Shown here: one piece after another, positions 1-6,429 of the stretch
Layout: each line of letters begins with the position of its first letter
Numbering within the stretch: the first letter of the stretch is position 1
Origin: JANQLU01 sp964434955
GTDB lineage: Bacteria > Planctomycetota > Planctomycetia > Pirellulales > Pirellulaceae
Length of the DNA stretch: 18,693 nt
Assembly (NCBI GenBank): GCA_964434955.1
Contig: CAYSXI010000099.1
Coordinates: 1-18,693 of the forward strand
Reading direction: 5' to 3'
Position numbers and translations under genes: made by a program
Notes under the pieces: model-generated
What the model was told of the DNA's origin: nothing
Database searches by the model: none
The model's input: only the letters and a program-made list of their open reading frames with translations

Positions 1-145
1 TCCTGTCCGCAAGCGTTGTACCGATATAAACGATGTTGTCGCTGGCCTTGAGCTCCAAATCTTTGTGCTGAGCGTTAAGCGAGCAGCCTGCCAGAACAAC
101 AAAAGCAAAAAGCAGGCAAGAAAACATTTGACGGCAAGTCGTCAT
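1..145 (-). CDS. 5' end of a secreted lipoprotein, possibly PVC-type heme-binding/dehydrogenase protein (partial)
   Basis: Seen: reading leftwards from an ATG at 145-143 the frame is open to the window edge (48 codons). It begins MTTCRQMFSCLLFAFVVLAG and then C-S, a signal peptide with a lipobox-like LAG-C at residues 18-21. The mature start contains DLELKASDNIVYIGTTLADR. A Shine-Dalgarno GGAG (complement of 153-156) lies 7 bases upstream, which supports this start over the internal ATG at 127. Known: the large planctomycete PVC-type heme-binding proteins often begin, after the signal, with a segment of the type L..GD.IV.IGNTLA-R. The resemblance here is the basis for the family guess. Inference: exported, lipid-anchored protein. 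Only the N-terminus is present, so no catalytic or heme motif can be checked. It follows the DUF1552 gene on the same strand after a 238-base gap and may have its own promoter. Confidence 0.6.
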   Translation of the reverse strand, partial: MTTCRQMFSCLLFAFVVLAGCSLNAQHKDLELKASDNIVYIGTTLADR

Positions 146-152
146 CGATGGT

Positions 153-156
153 CTCC
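153..156 (-). promoter_or_regulatory. Shine-Dalgarno site of the left-edge gene
   Basis: GGAG on the minus strand, 7 bases before the ATG at 145. The same GGAG plus 7-base spacing occurs before the DUF1552 and DUF1592 genes, so it is a consistent local signal and decides the start. Confidence 0.6.
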
Positions 157-370
157 GAAATTGGACGGTCGTTTCACCGCAAATTTAGTTCGCGGGAAAT
201 TCGTCGCGGGCAAAATCCCGAGTTAGGTTTTGGAAAACCATCATTTTAGTTGCGTTGAAGCGGCTTTAGTACCACAAGCGCAGCAAATTGCACGAAAACG
301 ATTTCATCAAACCAAGCATGCCCATCAACGCAAGACTTCGCATTAAGGCGAAAAAGAATCCAACGCTTCC

Positions 371-394
371 CGCTTGAAAGATTTCATTCAAGCG
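371..394 (-). repeat. Hairpin enclosing the stop codon of the DUF1552 gene
   Basis: CGCTTGAA (371-378) and TTCAAGCG (387-394) form a perfect 8-bp stem around an 8-base loop that contains the stop codon. On the minus strand a short T-run (about 348-353) lies some 17 bases further on, too far for a classical intrinsic terminator. It could be a transcript-end stabilising structure. No other terminator is apparent in the 146-383 gap. Confidence 0.45.
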
Positions 395-1766
395 AAAGCG
401 TTTTGGTCGTCTCGGCAAATCGTTCAACTTGCACTCCCGCGCGACGCAACATCGTCAAATGCAGCCTCGACATGGAAGTATTTCGCTTGAACCGTACGAC
501 ACGCCCCGACTTGAGCTTGCCGCCGCCCTTGCCAGCCAGGATCAAAGGTAGATTTTTTGCTTCGTGCTCATGACCGTCAGAAAGACTGGAGCCGTAGAGA
601 ACCAGGCTATTATCCAATAACGATCGATTGTCCTCTTTTATTTCTGACAATCGCGACAAAAAGTACGCGAACTGTTCGTGGTGCCACTTCACCACGCGGT
701 TGTACATCGCTCGCTTCTCAGCGCGCGAACTCCAGGAATGCACCCCGTCGTCGTCTTCGGTCCGCCCGCTGATATCGCGCCAGTGAGAAAGCGCATGCCA
801 GGTTCCCGTGACGCCATCCATGAAGTTGAAGTAGCGATTGCTCTGACCATGGTCCAGCATGAAGGTGGATACCCGTGTTGCGTCCGCCCAGAATGCAAGA
901 ACCATCATGTCAAACATCACTCGCATGTATTCGCTATGCTCCTCGGGAACGCCTTCGCCCGGCCGGACCATGTGTTTCGAAAGTTGCGAATCATTCTTTG
1001 CAAGTTGGCTTTTCTGTTGAGCAAACTCCAAGCGCCGCTCGACTCCTCGAATTGCTTCAAGATACTGTTCTACCGTTCGATTGTCCTGGCTCCCGAGCTG
1101 TCGTTTCATTCGACGTGCATCGTCCAGCACTTGATCCAACACGGAGCGATCCGAAGCCGCCCCTTCGGACTGCACTCGAAACATTCGGTCAAAGATCGCA
1201 CGTGGACGGGTCTCGCGCGGCATCGCCGAATGGTTCCGGTCCCAAGAGATGGTGTTTCTTGGAAGACTTCCAGAAAAGAAACCTTCACCCTGCATCGACA
1301 GTTCCAGAGATGGCAGCATCGTTTGCTTGCCAATTTTTTCAGCCGCAACCTGATCAACCGAAACGCCGGCCCGGGTGCGTTGCTCATTGAAGGAACCACC
1401 CGTCAACCAGGTCGCCGTCCCGGCTCCATGCCCGTTGCCACGTGGCGTCCACATGTTGCGAAAAATGGTCAACTCCGATTTATGCTTTTCCAATGGACTC
1501 ATCCACGGGTTCAATTTTTGAAGCGTCCCGTTTGCCCCAACTTTGGTTGGATTCCAGGCGCCAGGCGCGACACCATTGGGAAAGTACAAGTAGCAAAGGC
1601 GCACGGGAGCCTCAGCGTTGGCCGCGGTAGCAACACTCGGCGTTGCCGCCATGGTGTTCGGCGTCATCGCTTCCAATAGGGGAAGCGAGATGGCGGCCGC
1701 CGCTCCACGCAGTAGCGTTCGGCGCGACATCTGACTGGGAATCGAAAACGAACGTCGTTGGTTCAT
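384..1766 (-). CDS. DUF1552 domain protein, Tat-exported
   Basis: Seen: 460 residues. The N-terminus has a twin-arginine signal (S-R-R-T-L-L-R-G, RR at residues 15-16) followed by a hydrophobic stretch to about residue 40. The body has the usual DUF1552 layout, including CYLYFPNGVAPGAWNP near residue 58, a GHGAGTATWLTGG segment near 112, and LDHGQSNRYFNFM and GTWHALSHW in the C-terminal half. Known: DUF1552 proteins are abundant in planctomycetes and are regularly encoded beside DUF1592-type c-heme proteins. Their biochemical role is not established, and a sulfatase-like (DUF1501-related) fold has been suggested. Context: the start overlaps the stop of the DUF1592 gene by ATGA (1763-1766), with a good GGAG 7 bases upstream, so translation is probably coupled. 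Inference: periplasmic partner of the upstream gene product. Length and motifs look intact. Confidence 0.92.
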   Translation of the reverse strand: MNQRRSFSIPSQMSRRTLLRGAAAAISLPLLEAMTPNTMAATPSVATAANAEAPVRLCYLYFPNGVAPGAWNPTKVGANGTLQKLNPWMSPLEKHKSELTIFRNMWTPRGNGHGAGTATWLTGGSFNEQRTRAGVSVDQVAAEKIGKQTMLPSLELSMQGEGFFSGSLPRNTISWDRNHSAMPRETRPRAIFDRMFRVQSEGAASDRSVLDQVLDDARRMKRQLGSQDNRTVEQYLEAIRGVERRLEFAQQKSQLAKNDSQLSKHMVRPGEGVPEEHSEYMRVMFDMMVLAFWADATRVSTFMLDHGQSNRYFNFMDGVTGTWHALSHWRDISGRTEDDDGVHSWSSRAEKRAMYNRVVKWHHEQFAYFLSRLSEIKEDNRSLLDNSLVLYGSSLSDGHEHEAKNLPLILAGKGGGKLKSGRVVRFKRNTSMSRLHLTMLRRAGVQVERFAETTKTLSLE

Positions 1767-3763
1767 TGGGGAGCTCCTTTGGATTTCGACGGATGGGACT
1801 CGGCTTCACTTCGCCTTCGGTATCGAAACGGATAGCTTTTCGTAATCTCACGAATGATCGTTTGCAGTCGGTAGTCGTCCTTCCTGGCCACGGAAACGAT
1901 TCGTATCACCGCTTTCTCGTCGTAGTATTCCAACTGCCGCCCCAAGGCATAGGTCAACAATTTGCGGGTCGCATTCGTCGCGACCAATTCCATCTTTTCG
2001 TCGGCGATGACCTGCTTGAGTCCCGACAGGCCGCTAAATTTCTTTCCATCGGGCATCTGGCCCTTGGAATCGATTCGTCGCCCATCAACGCGACTTCGAT
2101 ATCTCCCAAACCAGTCATAGTGTTCCAGGCTGAATCCGAGCGGATCGATTTGTTGATGGCAGGTTTTGCAGTTGGCCTGTTTGCTATGAAGTTTCAACTT
2201 GGCTCGCAAATCCAATCGATCGTTCTCTTCGATTTCTTCATCGAAGACACTGGCTCCCGGCGGCGGAGGAGGCGGGGGCGTCCCAAGAATCTCCGTCAAT
2301 ATCCAGGTCCCCCGCTTCACGGGACTCGTTCGACCCGGCAATGAGGTCACGGCAAGCACGCTCGCGTGGCCCAAGACTCCGCCACGGCGCTGACTGTTGA
2401 GGCGCACTTTCCGCATTCGCTCACCCTTAACATTTCGAATCCGGTAATGCTTTGCCAACTCCTCGTTCATGTAGGTGTAATCAGCATTGATCAAGTCACT
2501 GAGTGGCCGATCGTCGCGAACCAGTGAATGAAAAAACAGGATGGATTCCTGCTTCATGGATTCCATCAACGTGTCCGTGCACCAGGGATTGTCGATCGGA
2601 TCGGCTCGAATTTGTTTCCCGATATAGTGGAAGCTAAACCATTGAGAGGCAAAGTCGTTGCCAAGTGATCGCGAGCGACGTTCCTTGAGCATTCTTTGAA
2701 CCTGTGCGTCAAAGATCTTTGGATCGGACAATTGATTTTGCCTGGCAAGTTCGAACAGCTCGTCGTCCGGCATGGAGCCCCAGATAAAAAACGAAAGCCG
2801 GTTGGCCAAATCATAGCCACCGATCTTTTGGGTTACTCGATCGGAGACCGCCGCTTCGGTTTTGATCAAAAAACTGGGTGAACTTAACGCCGTCTGAATG
2901 ACGGCCATCGAAGCCGACTCAAAATCCCGCGACTTGATATAAGCAGACTGAAATATTTGCAGGTATTGCTTGAGCTCGCCTTCGCTGACGGAACGACGAA
3001 AGACGCGCGGCAGGAAGGCACGCAAGTTTTTCTCGGTCGCCGATCTGGCCGAAACAGTTGATGTCGGCGTCACCCGGAAATACCTGCCTGTTTTGCGGCG
3101 ATCTTTTTTGAATTCGGAGACGACATGGTTGGCTACCAACTCGGCCTTCTGTAGATAGCGCTCCATCAACAAGGTCTGGATAAAAAGGGTATCCGCGCTG
3201 TTGTCGAAGCCACTTTCGCCCCGCAAGTCGTCCGGCATCCCCTGAGTAACGTTTAATTCAATATTAAACAGGTCACGAATCGTGTTCTGATACTCGCGAT
3301 TGGTCAAACGACGTGAGGGTTCGAACCCGGGATGGTCCACTTTCGAATAATCGAAATGGTTGATTTCCTTATGAAGGAACGCCACCATCTGCCGACGGTC
3401 TTGATTGGACAGCTCGCTATCATCTTTGGGGGGCATGACATGATTTCGTGTCTGTTCCAAAACATTGATCCATGTCTGACGTTGCTTGACCAAGGGCCAA
3501 CGCTTGAATAACGACTCCAAGTCCAATTCACTTTCCTGGTACTTGGCGTTGTGGCAGGAGTAGCAATGTGCCTTGAACAACTTGATTGCCGACTCCCTCG
3601 AATTTGCATTCGCGATCTTTAGCAGATCGTCGGACAGTGCAATCGGTGCTGAATCAGAACTTGAATCCTGCGACGTCAATTCTGCCGGGAAGACCATGGC
3701 GAGCGCCAGGGAGGAACCGGAGAAAAGGGCGAGCTGTATCAAGCTCATTCGGCAAAGGTTCAT
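1763..3763 (-). CDS. DUF1587/DUF1595/DUF1592/DUF1588/DUF1585 c-heme-type protein
   Basis: Seen: 666 residues from the chosen ATG at 3763. The frame is open to an ATG at 3838, but only the internal start has GGAG at 7 bases and gives a clean signal peptide (MNLCRMSLIQLALFSGSSLA). Domains in order (numbered from the chosen start): cytochrome-like CYSCH at 67-71; DUF1587 around SRRLTNREYQNTIRDLF (150-166); DUF1595 about 243-305; DUF1592 about 316-442 (YDLANRLSFFIWGSMPDDEL); DUF1588 about 459-558 (RRGGVLGHASVLAVTSLPGR) with a second CKTCHQQIDPLGF at 532; DUF1585 about 590-655. A run of seven prolines lies inside DUF1588. Known: this architecture is typical of planctomycete secreted proteins with c-type heme sites, usually paired with DUF1552; a role in polymer degradation or electron transfer is suspected, not shown. 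Context: third effector of the sigma-factor operon, coupled to DUF1552 by ATGA. Confidence 0.92.
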   Translation of the reverse strand: MNLCRMSLIQLALFSGSSLALAMVFPAELTSQDSSSDSAPIALSDDLLKIANANSRESAIKLFKAHCYSCHNAKYQESELDLESLFKRWPLVKQRQTWINVLEQTRNHVMPPKDDSELSNQDRRQMVAFLHKEINHFDYSKVDHPGFEPSRRLTNREYQNTIRDLFNIELNVTQGMPDDLRGESGFDNSADTLFIQTLLMERYLQKAELVANHVVSEFKKDRRKTGRYFRVTPTSTVSARSATEKNLRAFLPRVFRRSVSEGELKQYLQIFQSAYIKSRDFESASMAVIQTALSSPSFLIKTEAAVSDRVTQKIGGYDLANRLSFFIWGSMPDDELFELARQNQLSDPKIFDAQVQRMLKERRSRSLGNDFASQWFSFHYIGKQIRADPIDNPWCTDTLMESMKQESILFFHSLVRDDRPLSDLINADYTYMNEELAKHYRIRNVKGERMRKVRLNSQRRGGVLGHASVLAVTSLPGRTSPVKRGTWILTEILGTPPPPPPPGASVFDEEIEENDRLDLRAKLKLHSKQANCKTCHQQIDPLGFSLEHYDWFGRYRSRVDGRRIDSKGQMPDGKKFSGLSGLKQVIADEKMELVATNATRKLLTYALGRQLEYYDEKAVIRIVSVARKDDYRLQTIIREITKSYPFRYRRRSEAESHPSKSKGAPQ

Positions 3764-3770
3764 GTTCACA

Positions 3771-3774
3771 CTCC
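3771..3774 (-). promoter_or_regulatory. Shine-Dalgarno site deciding the DUF1592 gene start
   Basis: GGAG on the minus strand 7 bases before the ATG at 3763. No comparable site precedes the upstream in-frame ATG at 3838, which would also put a hydrophilic stretch in front of the signal peptide. Confidence 0.65.
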
Positions 3775-3805
3775 AAAAAGGAAGGCAGCCAGTTACCCGA
3801 CTGCC
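3775..3805 (-). terminator. Terminator- or attenuator-like hairpin before the DUF1592 gene
   Basis: On the minus strand GGCAGTC (complement of 3799-3805) pairs with GGCTGCC (complement of 3784-3790) as 7 bp with one G-T pair, around an 8-base loop. TTCCTTTTT follows immediately (complement of 3775-3783). This is the shape of an intrinsic terminator. It sits directly upstream of the Shine-Dalgarno sequence, so it could reduce read-through from the sigma/anti-sigma/acidic genes into the DUF1592-DUF1552 pair. A second small hairpin (ATCATC-gcca-GATGAT on the minus strand, 3836-3851) lies closer to the acidic gene. Confidence 0.45.
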
Positions 3806-3871
3806 CCTACCATGAAACACTTCTGTTTCAACGATCATCTGGCGATGATTCTTTTGACAACGAAAAAAAGA

Positions 3872-4882
3872 CTAATCGTCGTCGCCTTCGTCGCCGTCGT
3901 CTTCATCATCGTCACCATCATCTCCATCGCCTTCCTCGATCTCTTCGACGTCTTCATCGCGATCAAACTCGTCATCATCGTCGCCGTCTCCCTCATCAAA
4001 CTCGTCTTCACCTTCGAGAAGATCGCGAATCTCTTCCTCGATATTCTGAGACATGTTTGATTCTTGCTCTTTGATCTCCGCCTCAAGTTGCTTGATCTCT
4101 TCGCGGAACAGTTTCAGTTCTGCCTTGCCAAGCTGCAGCTCAAATTGATAACGCTTTTTCACGGCGTCAGTAATCTTTGCCTTGATATTGTCGCGGTCCT
4201 CATCGCCTTCTTCCGAATCATGAAAGCGTTCGATTAGCTCTTCCATCTCGAACTCGATGCGGTGCACGGCGAGGAACTGCTCGCTGAGTTGCTTGCCAAA
4301 GTTCTCTTGAATATGGCGATGCTCGAGAATCAGCTCGCGGCCACGATGGAAAACTTCCTCAACAAATTCTTCGTCCTCACCACTTTCCTCAAGAACCTCT
4401 TCGAGCTCTTCGTAGATTCGCGGCAAATGCTTTTTGGCGAAGGCGATGACTTCCTCGCGTGAGATTTCTACCTCTTCCTCTTCCTCATCCTCTTCTTCGT
4501 CGTCATCTTCGTCGTCATCTTCGTCGCCTTCTTCATCGCCCTCTTGCTCTTCATCTTCGTCGTCTTCCTGGTCTTCATCTTCCTGGTCTTCATCTTCCTG
4601 GTCGCCATCTCCTTCGTTGTCGTCATCTTCATCTTCGTCTTCTTCTTGACGACGATCGTCTTCCTGCTCATCTTCCTCTTCTTGCTCGTCCTCTTTTCGG
4701 TCGTCCTCTTCCTGATCGTCTTCCTTGTTACTCTTTTCTTGACCCAGGAAGGAATCAGAAAGTCCGGTCATCGCTTTACTCGACTGGGGCTGCCCGAATA
4801 TCACCAGCGAAAAGGCCATCAGCCAAACTGCCAACCAATTCAGTTTCACTCCAAGACGGTTGTTGTTCGTCGACTTACTCAT
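3872..4882 (-). CDS. Secreted hyperacidic coiled-coil protein in an ECF sigma operon
   Basis: Seen: 336 residues. A signal peptide or anchor covers about 1-37 (hydrophobic WLAVWLMAFSLVIFG, then SSKA). Residues 54-139 are almost entirely Asp and Glu with a few Gln, Lys and Gly. Residues 140-290 are a charged helical region with coiled-coil character (for example LGKAELKLFREEIKQLEAEI). Residues 282-336 are a second Asp/Glu/Gly tail. The acidic DNA contains tandem 15-base units (4558-4602). The start overlaps the stop of the preceding gene by ATGA, and GGAGGT lies 13 bases upstream, rather far. The helical core resembles a planctomycete family often found beside ECF sigma and anti-sigma genes; this comes from memory and needs a profile search. 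Inference: extracytoplasmic polyanion that could bind Ca2+ or other cations, or the basic tail of its neighbour. No EF-hand is visible. Exact function unknown. Confidence 0.82.
   Translation of the reverse strand: MSKSTNNNRLGVKLNWLAVWLMAFSLVIFGQPQSSKAMTGLSDSFLGQEKSNKEDDQEEDDRKEDEQEEEDEQEDDRRQEEDEDEDDDNEGDGDQEDEDQEDEDQEDDEDEEQEGDEEGDEDDDEDDDEEEDEEEEEVEISREEVIAFAKKHLPRIYEELEEVLEESGEDEEFVEEVFHRGRELILEHRHIQENFGKQLSEQFLAVHRIEFEMEELIERFHDSEEGDEDRDNIKAKITDAVKKRYQFELQLGKAELKLFREEIKQLEAEIKEQESNMSQNIEEEIRDLLEGEDEFDEGDGDDDDEFDRDEDVEEIEEGDGDDGDDDEDDGDEGDDD
4558..4602. repeat. 15-base tandem repeat inside the acidic gene
   Basis: Three consecutive units of the type CTTCATCTTCCTGGT (the first unit diverged at its 5' side). 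They encode repeated Asp-Gln-Glu-Asp-Glu blocks on the minus strand. Flanking DNA (about 4490-4660) is a looser trinucleotide-type simple repeat of acidic codons. Confidence 0.8.
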
Positions 4883-5637
4883 GATTTTTTTGAATACCTC
4901 CGTTTTGAGATAGCAATTCTATTTCTGGAAATCTGTATTTTCTTGCGAACTCGATTGCGAGGATCGCGAAAGATCCGCTTGGCTCGCTCTTTTTTGAACG
5001 CACTTGCGTGTTGCGGCACGTAATGATTGGCAAGCGAGCTACCCTGGTTTCCGGGTTGCAGCCAAATCCCAATCGCGAAAATGGCCGTCACCGCAATCAT
5101 CGCGGCAATGCTGACCCAAGCGGCGAACCCAAACCGACTTCGCTTCGATTCATCTGCCAAGTCCGTTTTCTTCAGGGCAAGCTCGACAACTGTTTTGTCG
5201 ACAATTGTTTTTTCGACAATTGTTTTCTCTGGCGCTGAAGATTTTGTATCGCATGGCTCGAGCGAATGACGTGATTCACCCACAAGGCGACCGGCTTTTT
5301 TCGAGACGATGTTGGCGCCGGCTTCGCCATCTTCCGTAACGTTTGCTTTTGAGATCGCCTCCGAAATCCAGCGTGGCGTTAACGCCTCAGGTGTCTGACG
5401 ACTTCCAACGTTGCCCGGCTGGCCGCCGGCTCCCTGTTCATCAGTGGCCTGTTGAATCTTGATGTTCTGGTCAAACGATTCTTGAAGCTGGTTCAGTTCA
5501 TCAAGATAGGCCTGTTCAGCGGCCGTGATTTCAGTCGCCTCTTCACCCGACCAATTCAAAAGAAGCTCCGCAGCCCGCTGCTCACTTACACGTTCTGGTT
5601 TCCCATTCGAAGGACGGGAGGAATGTTTTCCGCTCAT
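4879..5637 (-). CDS. Single-pass membrane protein, putative anti-sigma factor
   Basis: Seen: 252 residues. The N-terminal part (about 15-60) is helical with RAAELLLNWSGEEATEITAA. A low-complexity linker includes a threefold pentapeptide repeat (EKTIV-EKTIV-DKTVV, 137-151). One transmembrane segment covers about 170-193 (FAAWVSIAAMIAVTAIFAIG). The C-terminal tail (215-252) is strongly basic, with 18 Lys/Arg against 2 acidic residues. There is no zinc-finger HxxxCxxC motif. Context: it lies directly after the ECF sigma gene and before the acidic gene, with ATGA overlaps at both ends. Known: genes in this position are commonly membrane anti-sigma factors. Inference: the N-terminal domain holds the sigma factor in the cytoplasm and the tail senses or binds something outside, perhaps the acidic neighbour. 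Topology is ambiguous because basic residues flank the membrane helix on both sides. Confidence 0.75.
   Translation of the reverse strand: MSGKHSSRPSNGKPERVSEQRAAELLLNWSGEEATEITAAEQAYLDELNQLQESFDQNIKIQQATDEQGAGGQPGNVGSRQTPEALTPRWISEAISKANVTEDGEAGANIVSKKAGRLVGESRHSLEPCDTKSSAPEKTIVEKTIVDKTVVELALKKTDLADESKRSRFGFAAWVSIAAMIAVTAIFAIGIWLQPGNQGSSLANHYVPQHASAFKKERAKRIFRDPRNRVRKKIQISRNRIAISKRRYSKKS
5183..5227. repeat. Three tandem 15-base units in the putative anti-sigma gene
   Basis: Units start at 5183, 5198 and 5213, each of the form TCGACAATTGTTTTN with one or two differences. They are in frame and encode the threefold EKTIV-type repeat, in the linker between the N-terminal domain and the membrane helix. 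Confidence 0.85.
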
Positions 5638-6179
5638 GTTGCCGCCCCCGTAATGATTCCTTTTTTAATCATCGCTTTCGTGAGTTGCTGTTTGGCCTGA
5701 TGCATCCGCCCCAGGATCGTATTGAGTGGAGCATCCAGAACTTCTGCGATTTCTCGAAAGGTAAGCCCCTCACTCAGGCGAAGCCAAACCACCTGCCTTT
5801 GATGCTCCGGTAAACGATCAACACATTCCAACAGTTGGCTCTGGGCTTCCACTTGCTCAAGCTTTGTTTCAATGGCAGCGTCTTCGCCCGCAACGTCCAC
5901 CGCGAGCGAATCGGTTTTCGGTTTTCGTTTTTGATGGTTCAACATTTGACGGTAGGCAATCCGAAACACCCACGATTTAAAACTGGAACGTCCTTCAAAC
6001 TGATGAATGCTTCGGATCACCCGAACCCAGGTTTCCTGGGCGATATCCAGTGCATCCGAAGGCTGAACGAATCGGGCGAGATAGGCAGTCACCGGCGCCT
6101 GAAGCGGCTCCAGCAGATCACGCCAGGCAACCTCACTGCCCTGCTTTGCCCGTTCGATATTCCGTTCCGTTGTATTCAC
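5634..6179 (-). CDS. RNA polymerase ECF sigma factor (sigma-70 family)
   Basis: Seen: 181 residues from the GTG at 6179. Region 2 (about 19-86) has DALDIAQETWVRVIRSIHQF and then FKSWVFRIAYRQMLNHQKRK. Region 4 (about 114-172) has RLPEHQRQVVWLRLSEGLTF and then REIAEVLDAPLNTILGRMHQ, a helix-turn-helix. No region 3, as expected for ECF factors. Start: the frame extends to a TTG at 6230, but the extra 17 residues have no family character. GTG gives the typical MNTTERNIERAK beginning, and a TACAAT -10-like box (6233-6238) would put the transcript start after the TTG. Neither start has a strong Shine-Dalgarno sequence. Context: first gene of the leftward operon, overlapping the next by ATGA. Inference: directs transcription of its own operon and is held inactive by the membrane neighbour. 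Confidence 0.9.
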   Translation of the reverse strand: MNTTERNIERAKQGSEVAWRDLLEPLQAPVTAYLARFVQPSDALDIAQETWVRVIRSIHQFEGRSSFKSWVFRIAYRQMLNHQKRKPKTDSLAVDVAGEDAAIETKLEQVEAQSQLLECVDRLPEHQRQVVWLRLSEGLTFREIAEVLDAPLNTILGRMHQAKQQLTKAMIKKGIITGAAT

Positions 6180-6429
6180 GCTGATCAATTCAAGGTCGTT
6201 GATATCTATCTGACAGTGGGAACCCGGCAATTATTGTAGGCACCACGGAAAATATCCGGAAAAAGCCCCCAACGCTCCAAAAGCCTTCCGATTCCCGGGT
6301 TTTTTGCCGGTTTTCGCTCGCCCCGGAAGCTTGCACCTATCAAGAAATCCGAGGCAAAACTATAAACGTATCTTTGCTGTCGGATCACCTGAATGATACG
6401 ACGAACCAGGCGTTTTTTACGGAGTCCTC
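6180..6429. other. Divergent promoter region between the sigma operon and the adenylate-forming enzyme
   Basis: The 250 bases separate two divergent transcription units, so both promoters should lie here. Minus strand: TACAAT (6233-6238) is a possible -10 box. Plus strand: TATAAA at 6361-6366 is AT-rich, but no well-spaced -35 partner is visible. GGAG at 6421-6424 is a good Shine-Dalgarno sequence 5 bases before the ATG at 6430. A small inverted repeat CGGA-aaata-TCCG lies near 6246-6258. No ECF-type autoregulatory promoter could be assigned with confidence. Confidence 0.4.

Noticed and set aside
678..1679. Plus-strand 333-codon ORF opposite the DUF1552 gene
   Set aside because: Antisense shadow of a clearly homologous gene; the composition (many His, Arg, Pro) is typical of the complementary frame.
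3764..3838. Upstream ATG at 3838 for the DUF1592 gene
   Set aside because: It would place a non-hydrophobic 25-residue stretch before the signal peptide, run through the terminator-like hairpin, and has no Shine-Dalgarno sequence.
4490..4660. Possible CRISPR-like or minisatellite array
   Set aside because: The repetition is short, in frame, and explained by acidic codons; there are no regular spacers.
4434..5023. Plus-strand serine-rich and hydrophobic ORFs opposite the acidic gene
   Set aside because: Poly-Ser and Val/Phe/Ile-rich frames are the expected complements of GAA/GAC/GAT repeats.
6180..6230. TTG start at 6230 for the sigma factor
   Set aside because: The extra 17 residues lack family character, TTG is a weak start, and a -10-like box lies directly beside it. 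Kept only as an alternative.
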